Below, in pieces: positions 10,760 through 24,200 of a stretch of 64,000 nt of DNA. Location of the stretch: positions 48,890,552 through 48,954,551 of the forward strand of contig NC_087062.1 in NCBI RefSeq assembly GCF_963678635.1, read 5' to 3'. Position numbers and translations under genes: made by a program. Source of the stretch: Symsagittifera roscoffensis (taxonomy: Eukaryota > Xenacoelomorpha > Acoela > Convolutidae). The notes under the pieces are model-generated. The model searched no databases, was not told the origin of the DNA, and saw only the letters and a program-made list of their open reading frames with translations. Position 1 is the stretch's first letter. The number at the start of each line of letters is the position of its first letter.

Positions 10760-11030
10760 ACAAATAATCGATCAATTTTTTTTGCGTCTTGTCAAAAAAT
10801 CAGAAACACTTTATGCATCTTGTGAAAAAAGTTCGGAACAATTTTCACATCTTCTCAAAAAATTGAAACACTTTTCCCTTTTCGTAAAAAAAATTTAAAC
10901 ACTTTTTGCATCATTGTCAAAAAAGTTCGGACCAATTTTCGCATCTTGTCAAAAAAATTGAAACATTTTTTCCTTTTTCTAGAACAAAGTGAAACACTTT
11001 TCGCAATCTGTAGAAAAAAGTGAATACTAA
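10760..11030. repeat. Degenerate minisatellite, unit 3 copy
   Basis: Same 40-45-base 'catcttgtcaaaaaa' array as at 5300-5600, in unit 3. Confidence 0.65.
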
Positions 11031-11997
11031 TTTTTACATGTCTGTTGATCAAAAACAGGGAAAAACAATTTATTAAAATAGGTGATAGTAGTCGAATTCT
11101 TCAATATAGAAATTTTTTCAGCAAAAAGTCTAATTAAAACTAAAAATGGAATTTCGCATATATTTTGGAAAAAGAAGCAAGAAAATGGCCTTTCAGCAAA
11201 AAAAACATCGCAGTTTTGTTAAATGTTCGAAACAAATTTTACAATTTGCAAAAATTTTTGAAATACTTTTTAGCAATTTTGATCCAAAATTCAAAACAAT
11301 TTTGGCATCTTGTACAAAAATTCAAGATAATCAACTTGAATTCTACATCTTGCGAAAATTTTTGATAGGGTTTTTGCGCACTTGTTAAACACTACATAGA
11401 TTTAGATATCAAAAAGAGTTTAAGCTAAAACCATAATAACTTTGAGAATATTCTTATAACAAATATTCAGTTATCAATAGAAAAATTGTTTTAAAAAAGC
11501 TGATCCGAGAGCTTGACTTGATTCTCGAACGAGCTAGGAAGGTGTCTTATGATTCGTTTAGGCAATAAAAAAAGAGTCAAACAGAGAAAATGCATTTAAA
11601 CTTGTATAGAACAGTGAAAGTTGTAGTATAATTCCACCAGAGAAAATGAGGTCATTACTCATTAACTTTAGAATCTTCTAAAAACTTGAAATTACCATTA
11701 AAAAATCAACCACCAAAATGCCAGAACAAAATCTGTTTATCAAGGTCGGACAATTTTGATTTGTCGGTTTTCTGTATTTAGCTGTTCTTTTTTATTTTTA
11801 AATCCAAAAAAAGATACTCAATCAAGGTTTTTAAACTTGAACCTCAAGCAAAATTTTTTAGTTTTAAAAACTTTCTTGAAATTAGATTCAGTTCAACAAG
11901 AAATCTTGTTCTACAAAATCTAATAAATGAAAAGTTCAACATTTTGATGAGATAAATTGTTCTCTTTTTTAAACAAAAAGATTGAACTGCTGAAAAA

Positions 11998-12150
11998 TTC
12001 GTGAACATAATCAATTTTTTTGTACGTTTTAAGAGAATGTTAGCAAAAACTGCTTTTAGCTGGTAATAAGCTACAGTCGGGAAAAACTAATTTCAATTTA
12101 TTTGAAAATCTGCAACAGTTCAGTTCATTCAATCAACATGAACAGGTTTC
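11998..12150 (+). pseudogene. Cullin-like LAKRLL-region fragment, copy 3
   Basis: Unit-3 counterpart of 6582-6734. An extra T within 'gcaaaaactgcttttagc' shifts the frame inside the LAKTLL motif, so this copy is broken. Confidence 0.5.
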
Positions 12151-12260
12151 TTAGAAGAATTGGAAATCTATCCCAAAAGTTGAAGCCAATCAAAAAAAAA
12201 ACGGGCGAGTTACTGCATCCAGTTTGTAATTGATACCCATTCTGTCAAGATTTTCAAGTT

Positions 12261-12551
12261 GACTATAACCTCCAAGTCTTGTGTGCAAATGATCATACAC
12301 CTTTCAGACTCGAGAGCAGAAAAATCAGAAAATTTAGAAAAGATTTAGCTATGTCTAAGACACCTTCAAGAAAAAAGTACCGGTTTTCATATGATTCAAA
12401 TGAAAACTACTTTGATGAAACTGTGGATTTGGGATACGGAAAATGTTTTCATTTGCTTTCAAGTGAACGTTTTTTACAAGTGACTGATTTTGAACAAATG
12501 GTTGAATTGACACTTTCTACAGATATCCGAAGAAGTGCTTTAGTCCCTTGA
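12261..12551 (+). pseudogene. Cullin-homology-region fragment, copy 3
   Basis: Unit-3 counterpart of 6830-7120, open, with YFDETVDLGYGKCF where copies 1 and 2 read YLDETVDLRYGKCF. Confidence 0.55.
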
Positions 12552-12876
12552 AATGTTCACTGCATGATTGGCAAAAAAAGAAACAATTTGTCATTGAAGG
12601 CACAAGAAAGACAAATTGAAGCTTAAACAGGATAACTTAGCTCTGCTGACAAGAAAACATGGCGGGGCACATGAAGAAGAAAGTGACAAAGAAATCGAAA
12701 ATTAACTCAAATTTAGTTTTACATAGACTTTTTACACATTCATTAAACTTAACCGTTTGTTTAAAGGTTGCCTTTTTTTCATTTGAAAAATTTTTTCCTG
12801 AATCAAATCTTAGTGTTAAAAGTCTTATCAGGGCCAACTACTATGAGAACACTTAAAGACATTTGGTTTTTTTCTA

Positions 12877-13113
12877 TCACATAGGTACATAATCACTAAG
12901 CACAGAGCCACGACACGCAATAAAACAACCAATAATCTTCAATAAATCAGTCTCATAGTTTGAAATTTGATCTTTTCGAATTCGGTCCAGTAACGCTAAA
13001 CCAAGAGTTTTTGTGATAGAAATTTTTTGATTACAACTTAGATGATGTCTCTTGAATTGTTTTCGAATTAGTCGTTTCTTTGCAATACCAGGCATTTTTT
13101 GGCTATATTCCAT
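12877..13113 (-). pseudogene. Cullin-like helical fragment b, copy 3
   Basis: Unit-3 counterpart of 7447-7653, with a longer open upstream part. It keeps ISITKTLGLALLDRIRKDQI and TDLLKIIGCF. It follows fragment a (13068-13259) on the same strand in the order expected for a cullin N-terminus. Confidence 0.45.
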
Positions 13114-13259
13114 CGAAAGTTATGTTGAAATGCTCGACTAAGCTGATTGAATGTTCTCTCGCTTGATGTAACAATGCTCGAACAGAATCTGTCTTTGAAC
13201 AAAGTGTAAAGACTGTCAAATTCTTCATATATGTAAAAATATTCATTTAACCTCTGCAA
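13068..13259 (-). pseudogene. Cullin-like helical fragment a
   Basis: Minus-strand ORF beginning MQRLNEYFYIYEEF and continuing SLYTLFKDRFCSSIV. Cullins have an 'IYxLxLxxFRDxVF' segment just before the helix matched by fragment b, and the two fragments are adjacent here. The frame changes between them, so if this was one exon it is now shifted. Only one copy exists. Confidence 0.4.
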
Positions 13260-13680
13260 AATTCAGCTAAAAGATGCTCCTATTAAAACCAAATGGAACT
13301 AAAAACTGTCCAAAGAACACAAAGAATTTTGAGTAGACACACAATAATCTCGTTCTTCTATGGCTTTCTCGTAAAACTCGTTGGAAACAATGTAAATGTT
13401 TTATCATAAACCAAACAAAAGCTGGGCACATCTTGACACATAGCAGCGGCCATCTAGAAGAATGTTTTTGCTTATATTTATGGATTTATGAAGGGCACTA
13501 ACACCTACATAATTTCCGTATATGGAAATTTTATACAACCTTCCATATTTGGTACTACTTCCATTTATGGAAACCATGATGACTCAGTTTAGTAACATCC
13601 TTTTTCATTTAATCTAAAAAATATATCTGTCATTTTTCCTCATCTGATAATTTTGCTCTTCATATTCAAAAAGAACTCAT
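13260..13680. other. AT-rich stretch, no gene seen
   Basis: Unique AT-rich sequence between the cullin-fragment array and a short coding-like stretch. I found nothing that can be named. Confidence 0.55.
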
Positions 13681-13685
13681 AAATT

Positions 13686-13994
13686 ACTAGTCCCAATTAT
13701 ATTAAAAATTCGAAAAACCAAAAGAATGATAGATTTGCTTGGTCCCAAAAATCCTACAAGAGGAAAAATTATTTTGAATCCTGCTTCCAACTGTTCAAGA
13801 AAAATGAGTTGAGGCGACTCAAAAAATCTCAGCAAGTCTATCTGAAAAGTAGGAGAGAAAGATATCAGCAATACGGAATACTGTTTTTCAAGATGCTGAA
13901 AACCGTGGGCTTGGACCTCTATATGAAGCCAAATCTGGTAAAGAATCAACGATGGATCTGGAGCTCGACATCTGTCTTTGAATATATGAAATAG
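13686..13994 (+). other. Coding-like fragment, unknown
   Basis: About 100 codons stay open up to a TAG at 13992-13994. The peptide is strongly basic and aromatic (for example FAWSQKSYKRKNYFES, VYLKSRRERYQQYG, NQRWIWSSTSVFEYMK), with more tryptophan and mixed residues than the surrounding AT-rich noise. Minus-strand ORFs cover the same bases. I do not recognise a family. It could be a decayed transposon or gene exon. Confidence 0.25.
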
Positions 13995-14654
13995 CAACAT
14001 ACGATATGAGGAGGGTGTGTGTCCCAATCAAGAAGTACATTGTGAAAAAACCACCCTTTTTTTAGATTCGACTCTGTACTGCAAAGCAAAAAGAAGGATT
14101 GAGGCAAGTTACCTATGTCAACTATACTTTGAATGACTTCAAAAAACTGTCCCAATTTTTGGGAGATTTAATACTTGTTGATAATTTCAAAGCGCAGTAA
14201 CGCTTTGTGACGATTTGTATGTTTAATAATTGAAGTAATTTTGATTCAAAAAGATTTTTTCCGACTGAAACGAACATTGAGAGTTAGAACCTGGGCTGTT
14301 TGAAAAAATTTCTGCCGAAAAAAAACAATCTAATCAAAATTGACTGAATACATAACTTTTCTTTTATTTTCATCTAAGCTAAGACAAAAACTGTTTACTT
14401 GGACTGTTTTACAAAAAAAATTTAATTTCAATTAAAAAGACCCTATAAATTTTTTTTGAAATCTGTATTTTTTTGACTATTTCCATTAATTTTCCCAGGA
14501 TTTGAGTTTTTGATTAGTTACATTAAAATATTTTAGATACTATCACAAAAAATTTGAAAAAAAATGCAATATTATGAAAGGAAAATTGAAACAGAAAACT
14601 CTGATGCTGGTTTTTAATAATTTTTATTGAAAAATGTGTGTTTAGCTTGAAAAT
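13995..14654. other. AT-rich stretch, no gene seen
   Basis: AT-rich sequence before the first unit of the 14.6-24.4 kb repeat. No feature found. Confidence 0.55.
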
Positions 14655-17600
14655 TGTCAGTAACAATAGTAGTTTCAAAGTTTGAAATTTGTATTTATCA
14701 GATTTAAAAGCTCAATTTCTTCAGTAAAAACAAGATTAGTGGAGTGATGACCCTGATGAGTTTCTCATTAGTTTTGTGTTGTACAGGAACATCAGTAATT
14801 TAAGAAAATTATGAAAAGGATACTTGATAAAGAAGAGTAACGCCAGCCAGGTTTATGAACAATGTTTTTAGTTATAAGAATGGACTTAGATTGACTGCTC
14901 AGTATTAAACAACAAACCAATGGAAAATCCCATTACATAAAAACCTGAAGACAAAGGTAACCATAAAAAATTGATTGAATCAATATTATTGATTTTGAAA
15001 TTCTTTACACAAAATCTTTCTATTAATTTGGACTGCTTTGATGAAAAATATATCTCTGAATTTTTCATTCTGTTATTTAATGTCAAAATTGATAAATTTT
15101 CAAAAAGGATAAAAACTCAAATCTTATAAGTTGATATCAAACTGGGTAAAGTTTAAATTATAATTGAAGCTCTACATAATGGTTTTTTATTGAATTTAAA
15201 AATTCATAAAAGTAAATGCTCACAACTGTCTGGATGACTGGATGTGTCAAAGTTTTTGAAAGTTCCACGATAAACAAATCTGGATTCTGATTGTTTGTTA
15301 TCGAGACGTTCGAGCATTCCAAGATAAGAAAAGTTTGATTCTGATTGGTTGACATCAAGTTTTTGAAAAATCCGTGATTAGTAAAACTCGATTCTGATTG
15401 ATTGTTATCAAATTTTTTGAAAGTTCCGTGATCAGAAAAATTGGACTCTGATTGCATAATTTTTTGAGGCGGACCGAATGGGACAAAATCCATTCTCATG
15501 TTTCAGAATCGTTACTTAAGTTCTGATCAATTTTTGTTTTATTGAAATTTTGTGTAGTTATCCTAATTAAAATTTTCAGACTTTCTAAATCTTCCGTTTG
15601 AGCTCAAGTCATTTTTATACTATAATTGAGATATCGTCAAGGAACAGAAATGAAAGAATTGCATGTCTCAAGTGTGGTAGATAAAACACATTAAACACAT
15701 ATCAAAACATCGTAAAACTTGTGGAGTTTTCAATTGTCCCCTTGTTATTTCCATACTTATAGCAGCGAGGAGCTGAACATTCATTTCAACAAGAAGCGCT
15801 CTCCTTGTCAAATACGGTTAGTCAAGATGATCTAGAAAACGTTCAGCAACCTTCAAACACACTCCACGAGAAGATATATTTAAAAATTTATATGAAAACA
15901 TAGTAATCATAGCAAAAAAAAATTTTTAATGAGAAATTGTATTCTGAAAAAAAACCTAGAAACTTGTACAAACTTCTAGTTATTTGATCATTTCTGTTTG
16001 GAAATTATTCTAGTGAAAATTAAATTTTTCAACGCATTTCTTATTCGTTCACTTATGTTTTATTCAACGGTGCAAAGGTGATACTCGGATTCAAATTATT
16101 GTAACACTTTCAAAAAAAAATCGATCCAAAATCTTGATTCTACCTTGAGAAGTTCAATGACGGCTTGCTTACGAGATTTTGTGTTGTTAAAATTGCAGTT
16201 AAAGAACTAATTACGAGCTAATAAACGGATACGCAATTGCTGAAATTTTCTAAGAAAATTAGTGGATACTTATGAAACATCCCTTAAGTGATTCGTTTTG
16301 CCTAGCTAGCATTTTTTAAACTTCCTAGTTTAGTTAGTATCTTTGAATGAAGGCAATGAGCAGAGTGTTTTCAACCAGATAAATGGCTGCTTATGTGTTA
16401 TGACATTTTAACTGTTTTTGTTAACCAACATGGAAAAAAGGAAAATTTGGATAAATTTGTTGGATCGTGAATTTTTTCAGATATTAATTTTTATAAGTAT
16501 GCACAGCAAATTCACTTTCAAACTAAAATTTGAAAAAATACACAAATATCTGGTTCAGAAATTATTCTTTGAAGGTTCCTGTATAGTAAATGATAGTTTT
16601 TTGTGTAACTTTTAGCTCAAAATGGAATCAAAATGAAAATGTTAGATCAAGCAGAAACCAGGAAAAATTCAAGTTGATTTTTTTGACAAAATAAAGCAAA
16701 GTTTTTTTATCTTACAGTTTTGATATCATTCTGCTTCAATTTAGGTTATAAGTAAGATCAAGAAAAAATCCAGCGTAAAAACAGTCAAATATGGTTAATT
16801 GTGTAAAACTCAGTAACATTTTTTGTTAAATTTTGATCAACTAAATGAAATTATATAAAAAATCAGAAAATTTAAATATTTTTTCTTTCGACTTAAGCAA
16901 CTGCGAGACCAATCTGTTCGAGTAGTTGATACAATTTACCCTTAAACCATCTACATTTTTTGTTGAAAACATTTCTAATGGACGATAATTATTGAAGCCC
17001 AAATCTTAAATGCTTTCAAAATCTACATTATGTAACTTTGTTTTTTAAAAAATATCCATTTTTAGTTGTTGTAGAATTTTTTTAGAGAGTAAAGGGTTGT
17101 ATAAAGGGTTTAGCTGGAATTTTTTAGAAAACTGTTAACTGTAGCAGCATTCGGTGTAAATTTTTCAAAAGATATGGTATTTAACATATGATATCAAAAT
17201 AAGAAACTGTGAAGTTCGTATTCTTGCTCTGATATGGATCAAAATTTTTTCAATTGGAAAATTAGGAAGAACTAAAGAATTATATTGAATCATGCTTGCT
17301 TAAGGTTTATACTAAAAATTTTTTGAAAGTGTCCATGCTTATTTACTGTGTTAAACTTCATAAAACGTTCTTTTGGTAGATTTTAAAAAGCAGATAGTCA
17401 GAACTAAGTTTCATTGCGAAATTGTTTTTTGTATTTCAGTTATGAAACACCCAAGAAAGGTCTGTCATAAAAAATTCAAAACATATCCAATAGACTTTTT
17501 TTCATTCATCAAATTATTGGTAAAACAACACCCATTAAATCCCTTTGTACCATGTACTTATGTGTTCTTTTTTGAACGCTTTAAATGGTTTCAATTCTCT

Positions 17601-18157
17601 CTCACTTAACCGCTTCTTAGAAATTTTGGACAAAAATCAAGATTAAAAAGAGACTTTACTAGTATTTTGTAAGTATTTGACTGTAATTGGTAATACGTTG
17701 TATTTTTGATGACAACATTCGAAGCCATTACTCAATTAGAGGAATTTGATGTGCTAAACGTAAACTTGAAGAAAAATTGAGTTTATAACAATCCTGCATG
17801 AATTTTGCGTTTTTTTTTAGAGTTTGCATTGATTTTATTCATCGACAAAAAAACGAGGAAGATTCGAATCAAGATTTTTTTTCATAAAATTTCACTTATT
17901 TTCACTTTTATTGATCAGTGAAGAATGGTTTTGCATACTAAATTTACCTTTACTCTGATAAAAAAAACTATAGAGAATACATATGAATGGTATAAAATGG
18001 AAAAATCTTGATAGATGCTGAGTTTAATATGAAACAAGTTTCCTCTTACTTGTTCAAAAAATATGATAACTTTTACGATTGCTCGGACAATTCGAAATTT
18101 TCTGCAATAATTTGACTGATCTGAGCAATGTTTTTGATTTTCATAATACTATAGAAA
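14655..18157. repeat. Three-kb tandem unit, copy 1
   Basis: First of three diverged direct repeats. Shared landmarks, in order, are 'agtaacgccagccaggtttatgaac', a 'gattctgattggttg' block, 'agcagcgaggagctgaac', 'ggcggcttgcttacgag', 'gtttcatcaactaa'-like AT-rich blocks and 'catcgacaaaaaaacgagga'. The units have many small indels, so they are older than the cullin-fragment array. Apart from the island at 15763-15903 I see no gene in it. Confidence 0.8.
15763..15903 (+). pseudogene. Conserved coding-like island, copy 1 (shifted)
   Basis: Begins after 'tacttatag' with codons for SEELNIHFNKKRSPCQ. It then loses the frame shared by copies 2 and 3 through a one-base loss near 15820. It is a visibly GC-richer and better conserved block inside AT-rich repeat DNA. 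Product unknown. Confidence 0.35.
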
Positions 18158-21100
18158 AGTATCAGTAAAAATAGTATTTTCAAAGTTTGAAATTTGTATT
18201 TATCAGATTTCAAAGCTACATTTCTTCAATAAAAACAAAATTGGTGAAGTGATGACGCTCATGAGTTTCTCATTAGTTTTTTGTTGTACAGGAACACCAG
18301 TAATTTAGGAAAATTATGAAGAGGATACTTGATAAAGAAGAGTAATGCCAGCCAGGTTTATGAACATTGTTTTTAGTTAAAAGAATGGACTTAGATTGAC
18401 TGCTTAAACAACAAACCAATGGAAAATCAATAACATAAAAACCTGAAGACAAAAGTATTCATAAAAAATTGATTGAATCAATAATATTGATTTTGAAATT
18501 CTTTTCACAAAACTTTTATAATAATTTGGAATGCTTTGATAAAAAAATATATCTGTGATTTTTTCATTCTGTTTATTAATGTCAAAATTGATAATTTTTT
18601 CAAAAAGAATAAAAACTCAATTCTCATTAGCTAATATCAAACTGGTTGAAATTTATATTATAATTAAAGCTCTACATAATTGATTTTTATTGAATTCAAA
18701 AATACATAATAGTAAAAGCTCACAAATGTCTGGTTGATTTCAAAATTTTTGAAAGTTCCAAGATAAATAAATCTGGATTCTGATTGGTTGATATCGAGAC
18801 TTTTGAACTTTCCAAGATAAGAAAAGTTTGATTCTGATTGGCTGACATCAAACTATTAAAAAATCCATGATTAGTAGAGCTCGGTTCTGATTGATTGTTA
18901 TCAGACTTTTTGGAAAATTCCGTGATAAGAAAAGCTGGATTCTGATTGGTTTATTTTTTTTTAAGAGGACCAAATAAGATAAAATCTATTCTCATGTTCC
19001 ATCACGTTGAAAGACAAATGGTCGAGAAAGTTGCACAATCGTTACTTTACTACTGATCATTTTTTGTAAATCTTTCTAAATCTTCCATTTGTGCTCAAGT
19101 CCTTTTTTACTAATTGAGATATTGTCAAGAAAAAATGAAAAAATTGCATGACTTAAGTGTGGTAGATGTAACATACTTCAAAATGCATCAAAACATCGTA
19201 AAACTTGAGGAATTTTGAATTGTTCCCTTGTTATTTCCAATTTATAGCAGCGAGGAGCTGAACATTCATTTCAACAGGAAGCGTTCTCCCTGTCAAATTA
19301 AGGTTATTCAAGATGACCAAAAACACGTTCAGCAACCTTCAAACACACTCCACGAGAAGATACATTTAAAAACTTATATGAAAAGATAGTAATCATAGCA
19401 AAAAATGCTTTTAATGAGAATTTGTATCCTGAACAAAACCTAGAAATCTGTACAAAATTCTAGTAAGTTGATCAATTCTGTTTGAAATTATTCTAGTAAA
19501 TACTGAAAAATCGTTTTAACGCATTTTTTTTTTGATCACTTATTTCAAAGGTTTTTTTCAAAGGTTCAAAGGTGATAATCAGATTCAAATTACTGTGACT
19601 TTTTCAAAAAAAAAATCGATCCAAATTCTTGAATCTACCTTGAGAACTACAATGGCGGCTTGCTTACGAGATTTTGTGTTGCTAAAATTGCAGTAAAAGA
19701 ACTAATTTTGAGTTGATAAACGAATAGGCATCTGCTGAAACTTTCTAACAAAAGTCGTGGATACTTATAAAACATCCCCTAAGTAATTCGTTAGCTAGCA
19801 TTTTTTAAACTTCCTAGTTTAGTGTCTTTGAAAAAGTGCATTGAGTAGAGTGTTTTCAACCAGATAAATGGCTGCTTATGTCTTATCAGTAATTAACTAT
19901 AATTGTTAACTAACTTGGAAAAAGGAAAATTTGGATAATTTTGTTGGATCTTGAATTTTTTTCAGATAATAGATTCTATAAGTATGCACGGCAAAATCAT
20001 TTTCAAACTAAAGTTTGAAAAACATATACAGTTATCTGGTTCAAAAAATACTCCCTGAAGGTTCTTGTATAGTAAATGAAATTTTTGGTGTCAACTTTGT
20101 TTTGGATCTTTGAACGATCGTTGAAATGATAGTTTTTCGAGTAACTTTTGGCTAAAAATGGAATCAAAATGAAAAAATTAGATCAAGCAGAAACCAAGAA
20201 AAACGTTGATTTTTTTGGACAAAACAAAGCAGAATTTGTTTATCTTGCAGTTTTGATTTCATTTTGCTTCAATTTAGGTTATAAGTGAGATTAAGAAAAA
20301 ATTCAGCGTAAAAACAGTCAACTATGGGTAATTATGTATAACTCTTAACATTTTTTGTTAAGTTTTGATCAACTAAGTGAAATTATTTGAAAAATCAGAT
20401 GCTTTAAATATATCTTTTTTTTCGAACTGAGCAACTTGGAGACCAATCTGTTCGATTAGTTGATACATTTTAATTGAAAATCAGGCGTTTGAGGTTTACC
20501 ACTAATTTCAAATCTACCCGCAAACTGTTCATTCAATTGATACTAATTTCCACCTAAATCCCTAATGCCTAAGTTTGATGCAACGTGATCAAAATTGAGA
20601 CACTATAAAGAGCAGAAAGCAGGAATTAATGTAGAAGATAAGACTTCTGCGGAGAACTCTTGATACCTTATATCATAGAAGCAAAAGAGAGATAATGAAC
20701 AGTCTTGAAGAAGTTTTAGCTGAAATATAGCCACTCTAATATCCTTTTACCTAGCTTTTGCTAATATTGGTCAGTACTAGTACAGTTTGATAAGCTGAAA
20801 ATCTGTGAAATTTGAGAAAAAGAGTGTGATTTCATCAAAATTGAACAATTTTTGTCAAATAAAAGATGTAGGTTTTGAAATTTTCTTCACTGAAATTTCC
20901 TCTAACTTTTCGACTTTTTTGATTCTACAATAATTGTGAAAATAACCTAAAAAATTGAGTTTATAACAATCCTGCATGATTTTTGACTTTTTTATTGATT
21001 TAACTCATCGACAAAAAAGCGAGGAAGATTCGAGTCATGATTTTATTTTTTCATGAATTTTCACTTATTTTCACTATTATTGATCAGTGAAGATGGTTTT

Positions 21101-21246
21101 GATACTAAATTTACCTTACTTTTATTTAAAAATTTTTATAGAGAATACATAAGAATGGTGTAAAAAGGAGAAAAATCGATAGATGCTGATTTTGATACCA
21201 AACATTTTCCTTAGTTGTTCAAAAATATGATAATTTTCATAATTTC
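18158..21246. repeat. Three-kb tandem unit, copy 2
   Basis: Second copy, starting 'tatcagtaaaaatagtattttc', which matches the start of copy 1. It adds a block (about 20470-20710) of 'ctaatttccacctaaatccctaatgcc' type that is shared with copy 3 and not seen in copy 1. Confidence 0.8.
19248..19389 (+). other. Conserved coding-like island, copy 2
   Basis: An open stretch of about 46 codons after 'aatttatag', closed by TAG. It encodes SEELNIHFNRKRSPCQ, then QDDQKHVQQPSNTLHEKI. It aligns with copy 3 (22193-22337) without frame changes, and the stop codons of the two copies fall within a few bases of each other. It may be a terminal exon of an unknown gene. I do not recognise the peptide. Confidence 0.35.
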
Positions 21247-24200
21247 TCGTTTTTTGTTGTACAGGAACACCAGTAATTTAAGAAAACTATGAAAACATTA
21301 CTTGATAAAGAAGAGTAATGCCAGGTTTATGAACATTGCTTTTAATTATAGGAATGGACTTAGATTGGCTGCTCATTAATTAAATAAAAAACCAAGGAAA
21401 ATCCAAATAAAAAAACCTGGAGACAAAAGTAATCATAAAAATCGGTTGAACCAATATTATTGATTTTGAAATTCTTTACAAAAAACGTTTCTAATATTTT
21501 GGAAGGCTTTCTTAAAAAAATATATATCTGTGAAAATTTCATTCTGTTAGTTAATGTCAAAACTGATAACTTTTTCGAAAAGAAAAAAAACTCAATTCTC
21601 ATTAGTTGATATCAAACTGGTTAATATTTAAATTATAATTAAAGCTCTACATAACTGTTTTTTTAATTGAAATTCAAAATTCATAATAGCAAAAGCTCAC
21701 AATTGTCTGGTTGATATCATAATTTCTGAAATTTTGACGATACATAAATCTGGATTCTAATTGGTTGACATCAAACTTTTATAAAAACCCTGACTAGTAA
21801 AACTCGATTCTGACTGAAAGTTCTGTGTTAAGAAAAGCTGGATTCTGATTGGTTGTTTTTTTGAGGTGGACCAATTTGGGGAAAATCCATTCTCATGTTC
21901 CATCACGTTGGAAGACAAATGGTCAAGAAACTCGCACAATCGTTACTTTACTACTGATCTTTTTTTGTGATTATTGAAAGTTTGTGTAGTTATCCTACTC
22001 AAAATTGTGGGACTTTGGTATCCATCATCCATTTGGGCTCAAGTCCTTTTTCTCTATTTGAGCTATCGAAGGAACAGAAATGAATGATTTGCATGTCATA
22101 AGTATGATAGACCTAACAACGTCAAAATGCACCAAAACATCGTAAAATTTGTGGAGTTTTGAATTGTCCCCTTGTTATTTTCATACTTATAGCAGCGAGG
22201 AGCTGAACACTCATTTCAACAGGAAGCGTTCTCCTTGTCAATCTAAGGTTATTCAAGATGATCAAAAACACGTTCAGCAACCTTCAAACACACTCCACGA
22301 GAAGATACAATTAAAAATTTATATGAAAACAAAGTAATCAGAGCAAAAAATGTTTTAATGAGAAATTGTATCCTGAAAAAAAAAAACATAGAAATCTGTA
22401 CAAAGTTCTAGTTATTTGATTAATTCTGTTTGAAAGTTATTCTAGTAAATACTACAAAATCATTTCAGAGCATTTCTTATTCGTTCATTTAAGTTTTTAT
22501 TCAAAGGTTCAAAGGTGATAATCGGATTAAAATTACTGTGACACTTTCGATAAAAATCGATCCAAAATCTTGAATCTACCTTGAGAACTGCGATGGCGGC
22601 TTGCTTTCGAGATTTTGTGTTGTTAAAATTTCAGTAAAAGAACTAATTACGAGCTAATAAACGGATAAGCATTTGCTGAAAATTTGTAACAAAAATCGTG
22701 GATACTTAAAAAACATCCCCTAAGTGATTCGTTTTACCTAGTTAGCGTTTTATAAACTTCCTAGTTTAGTGTCTTTGAATGAGTGCGATGAGTAGAGTGT
22801 TTTCAACCAGATATATGGTTGCTTATGTATTATGATTTTTAATTGTTTTTGGTAACTAACTTGGAAAAGGAAAATTTGGAAAAATTTGATGGATCGTGAG
22901 TTTTTTCAGATATTAATTTCTATAACTAGGCACAGCAAATTAGTTTTCAAACTAAAATTTAAAAAAATATATACAGTTATCTGGTTGAAAAACTAATCCT
23001 TGAAAGTTCCTGTATAGTAAATGAATATGTATGCACGGCAAAATGAATAGTAAATGTGAAAGTTCCTGTATAGTAAATGAATAAGTATGCACGGCAAAAT
23101 CAATTTCAAACTAAAGTTTGAAAAACATATACAGTTATCTGGTTCAAAAAATACTCCCTGAAGGTTCTTGTATAGTAAATGAAATTTTTGGTGTCAACTT
23201 TGTTTTGGATCTTTGAAAAATTGTTGAAATGATAGTTTTTCGAGTAACTTTTGGCTCAAAATGGAATCAAAATGAAAATGTTAGATCAATCGGAAACCAA
23301 GAAAAACTCAAGTTGATTTTTTTTGACAAAATAAAGCAGAATTTGTTTATCTTGCAGTTTTGATATCATTTAGCTTCAATTTAGGTTATAAGTAAGATTA
23401 AGAAAAATTTAGCCTAAAAACAGTCAAAAATGGGTTTTTATGTATAACTCAATAACGTTTTTTTTTTAAGTTTTGATCAACTAAGTGAAATTATATGAAA
23501 AAGCAGATGCTTTGAATATATTTTTTTTCGAAGTAGGCAACTGCACTTAGAGGATTTTGATCTGCTAAACGTAAAATTAGACAAAATACGAAGTGAAAAT
23601 CAGGCGTTTGAGGCTTACCACTAAATTTAAATCTAACAGCAAACTGTTCATTCAATTGATACTAATTTCCACCTAAATCCCTAATGCCTAAATTTGATGC
23701 AACTTGATCAAGATCGAGACACTATAAAGAGCAGAAAGCAAGAATTAACGTAGAATATAATACTTCTATGGAGAACTCTTGATAGTTATATCATAGAAGC
23801 AAAAGAGAGATAATGAACAGTTATGAATAAGTTTTAGCTGAAATATAGCCACTTTCGAATATCCTTTTGTCTAGCTTTTGCTGATATCGGTCAGTACTAG
23901 TACCATTTGATAATCTGAAAATCTGTGGAATATGAGAAAAAGAGAGTGATTCCACCAAAGTTGAATGATTTTTGTCAAATAAAAGATGTAGTTTTTGAAA
24001 CTTTTCTCTGAAAATTCCTCCGACTTTTCTCATTTTTAAATACTTCATTGTGACAATAACTTGGAGCAAAACTGAGTTTATAAAAACCCTGCGTGAAGTT
24101 TGGATTTTTTTAGAGTTTGCATTGATTTTCTTCATCGACAAAAAAACGAGGAAAATTCGAACCATGATTTTATTTTTTCATAAAATTTCAGTTATTTTCA

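Larger units (their letters stand above)
10074..13054. repeat. Cullin-fragment tandem unit 3
   Basis: Third unit, about 2.98 kb, with the minisatellite intact. It ends next to an extra upstream cullin-like piece (13068-13259) that units 1 and 2 lack, so this end of the array is probably closest to the original gene. Confidence 0.85.
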
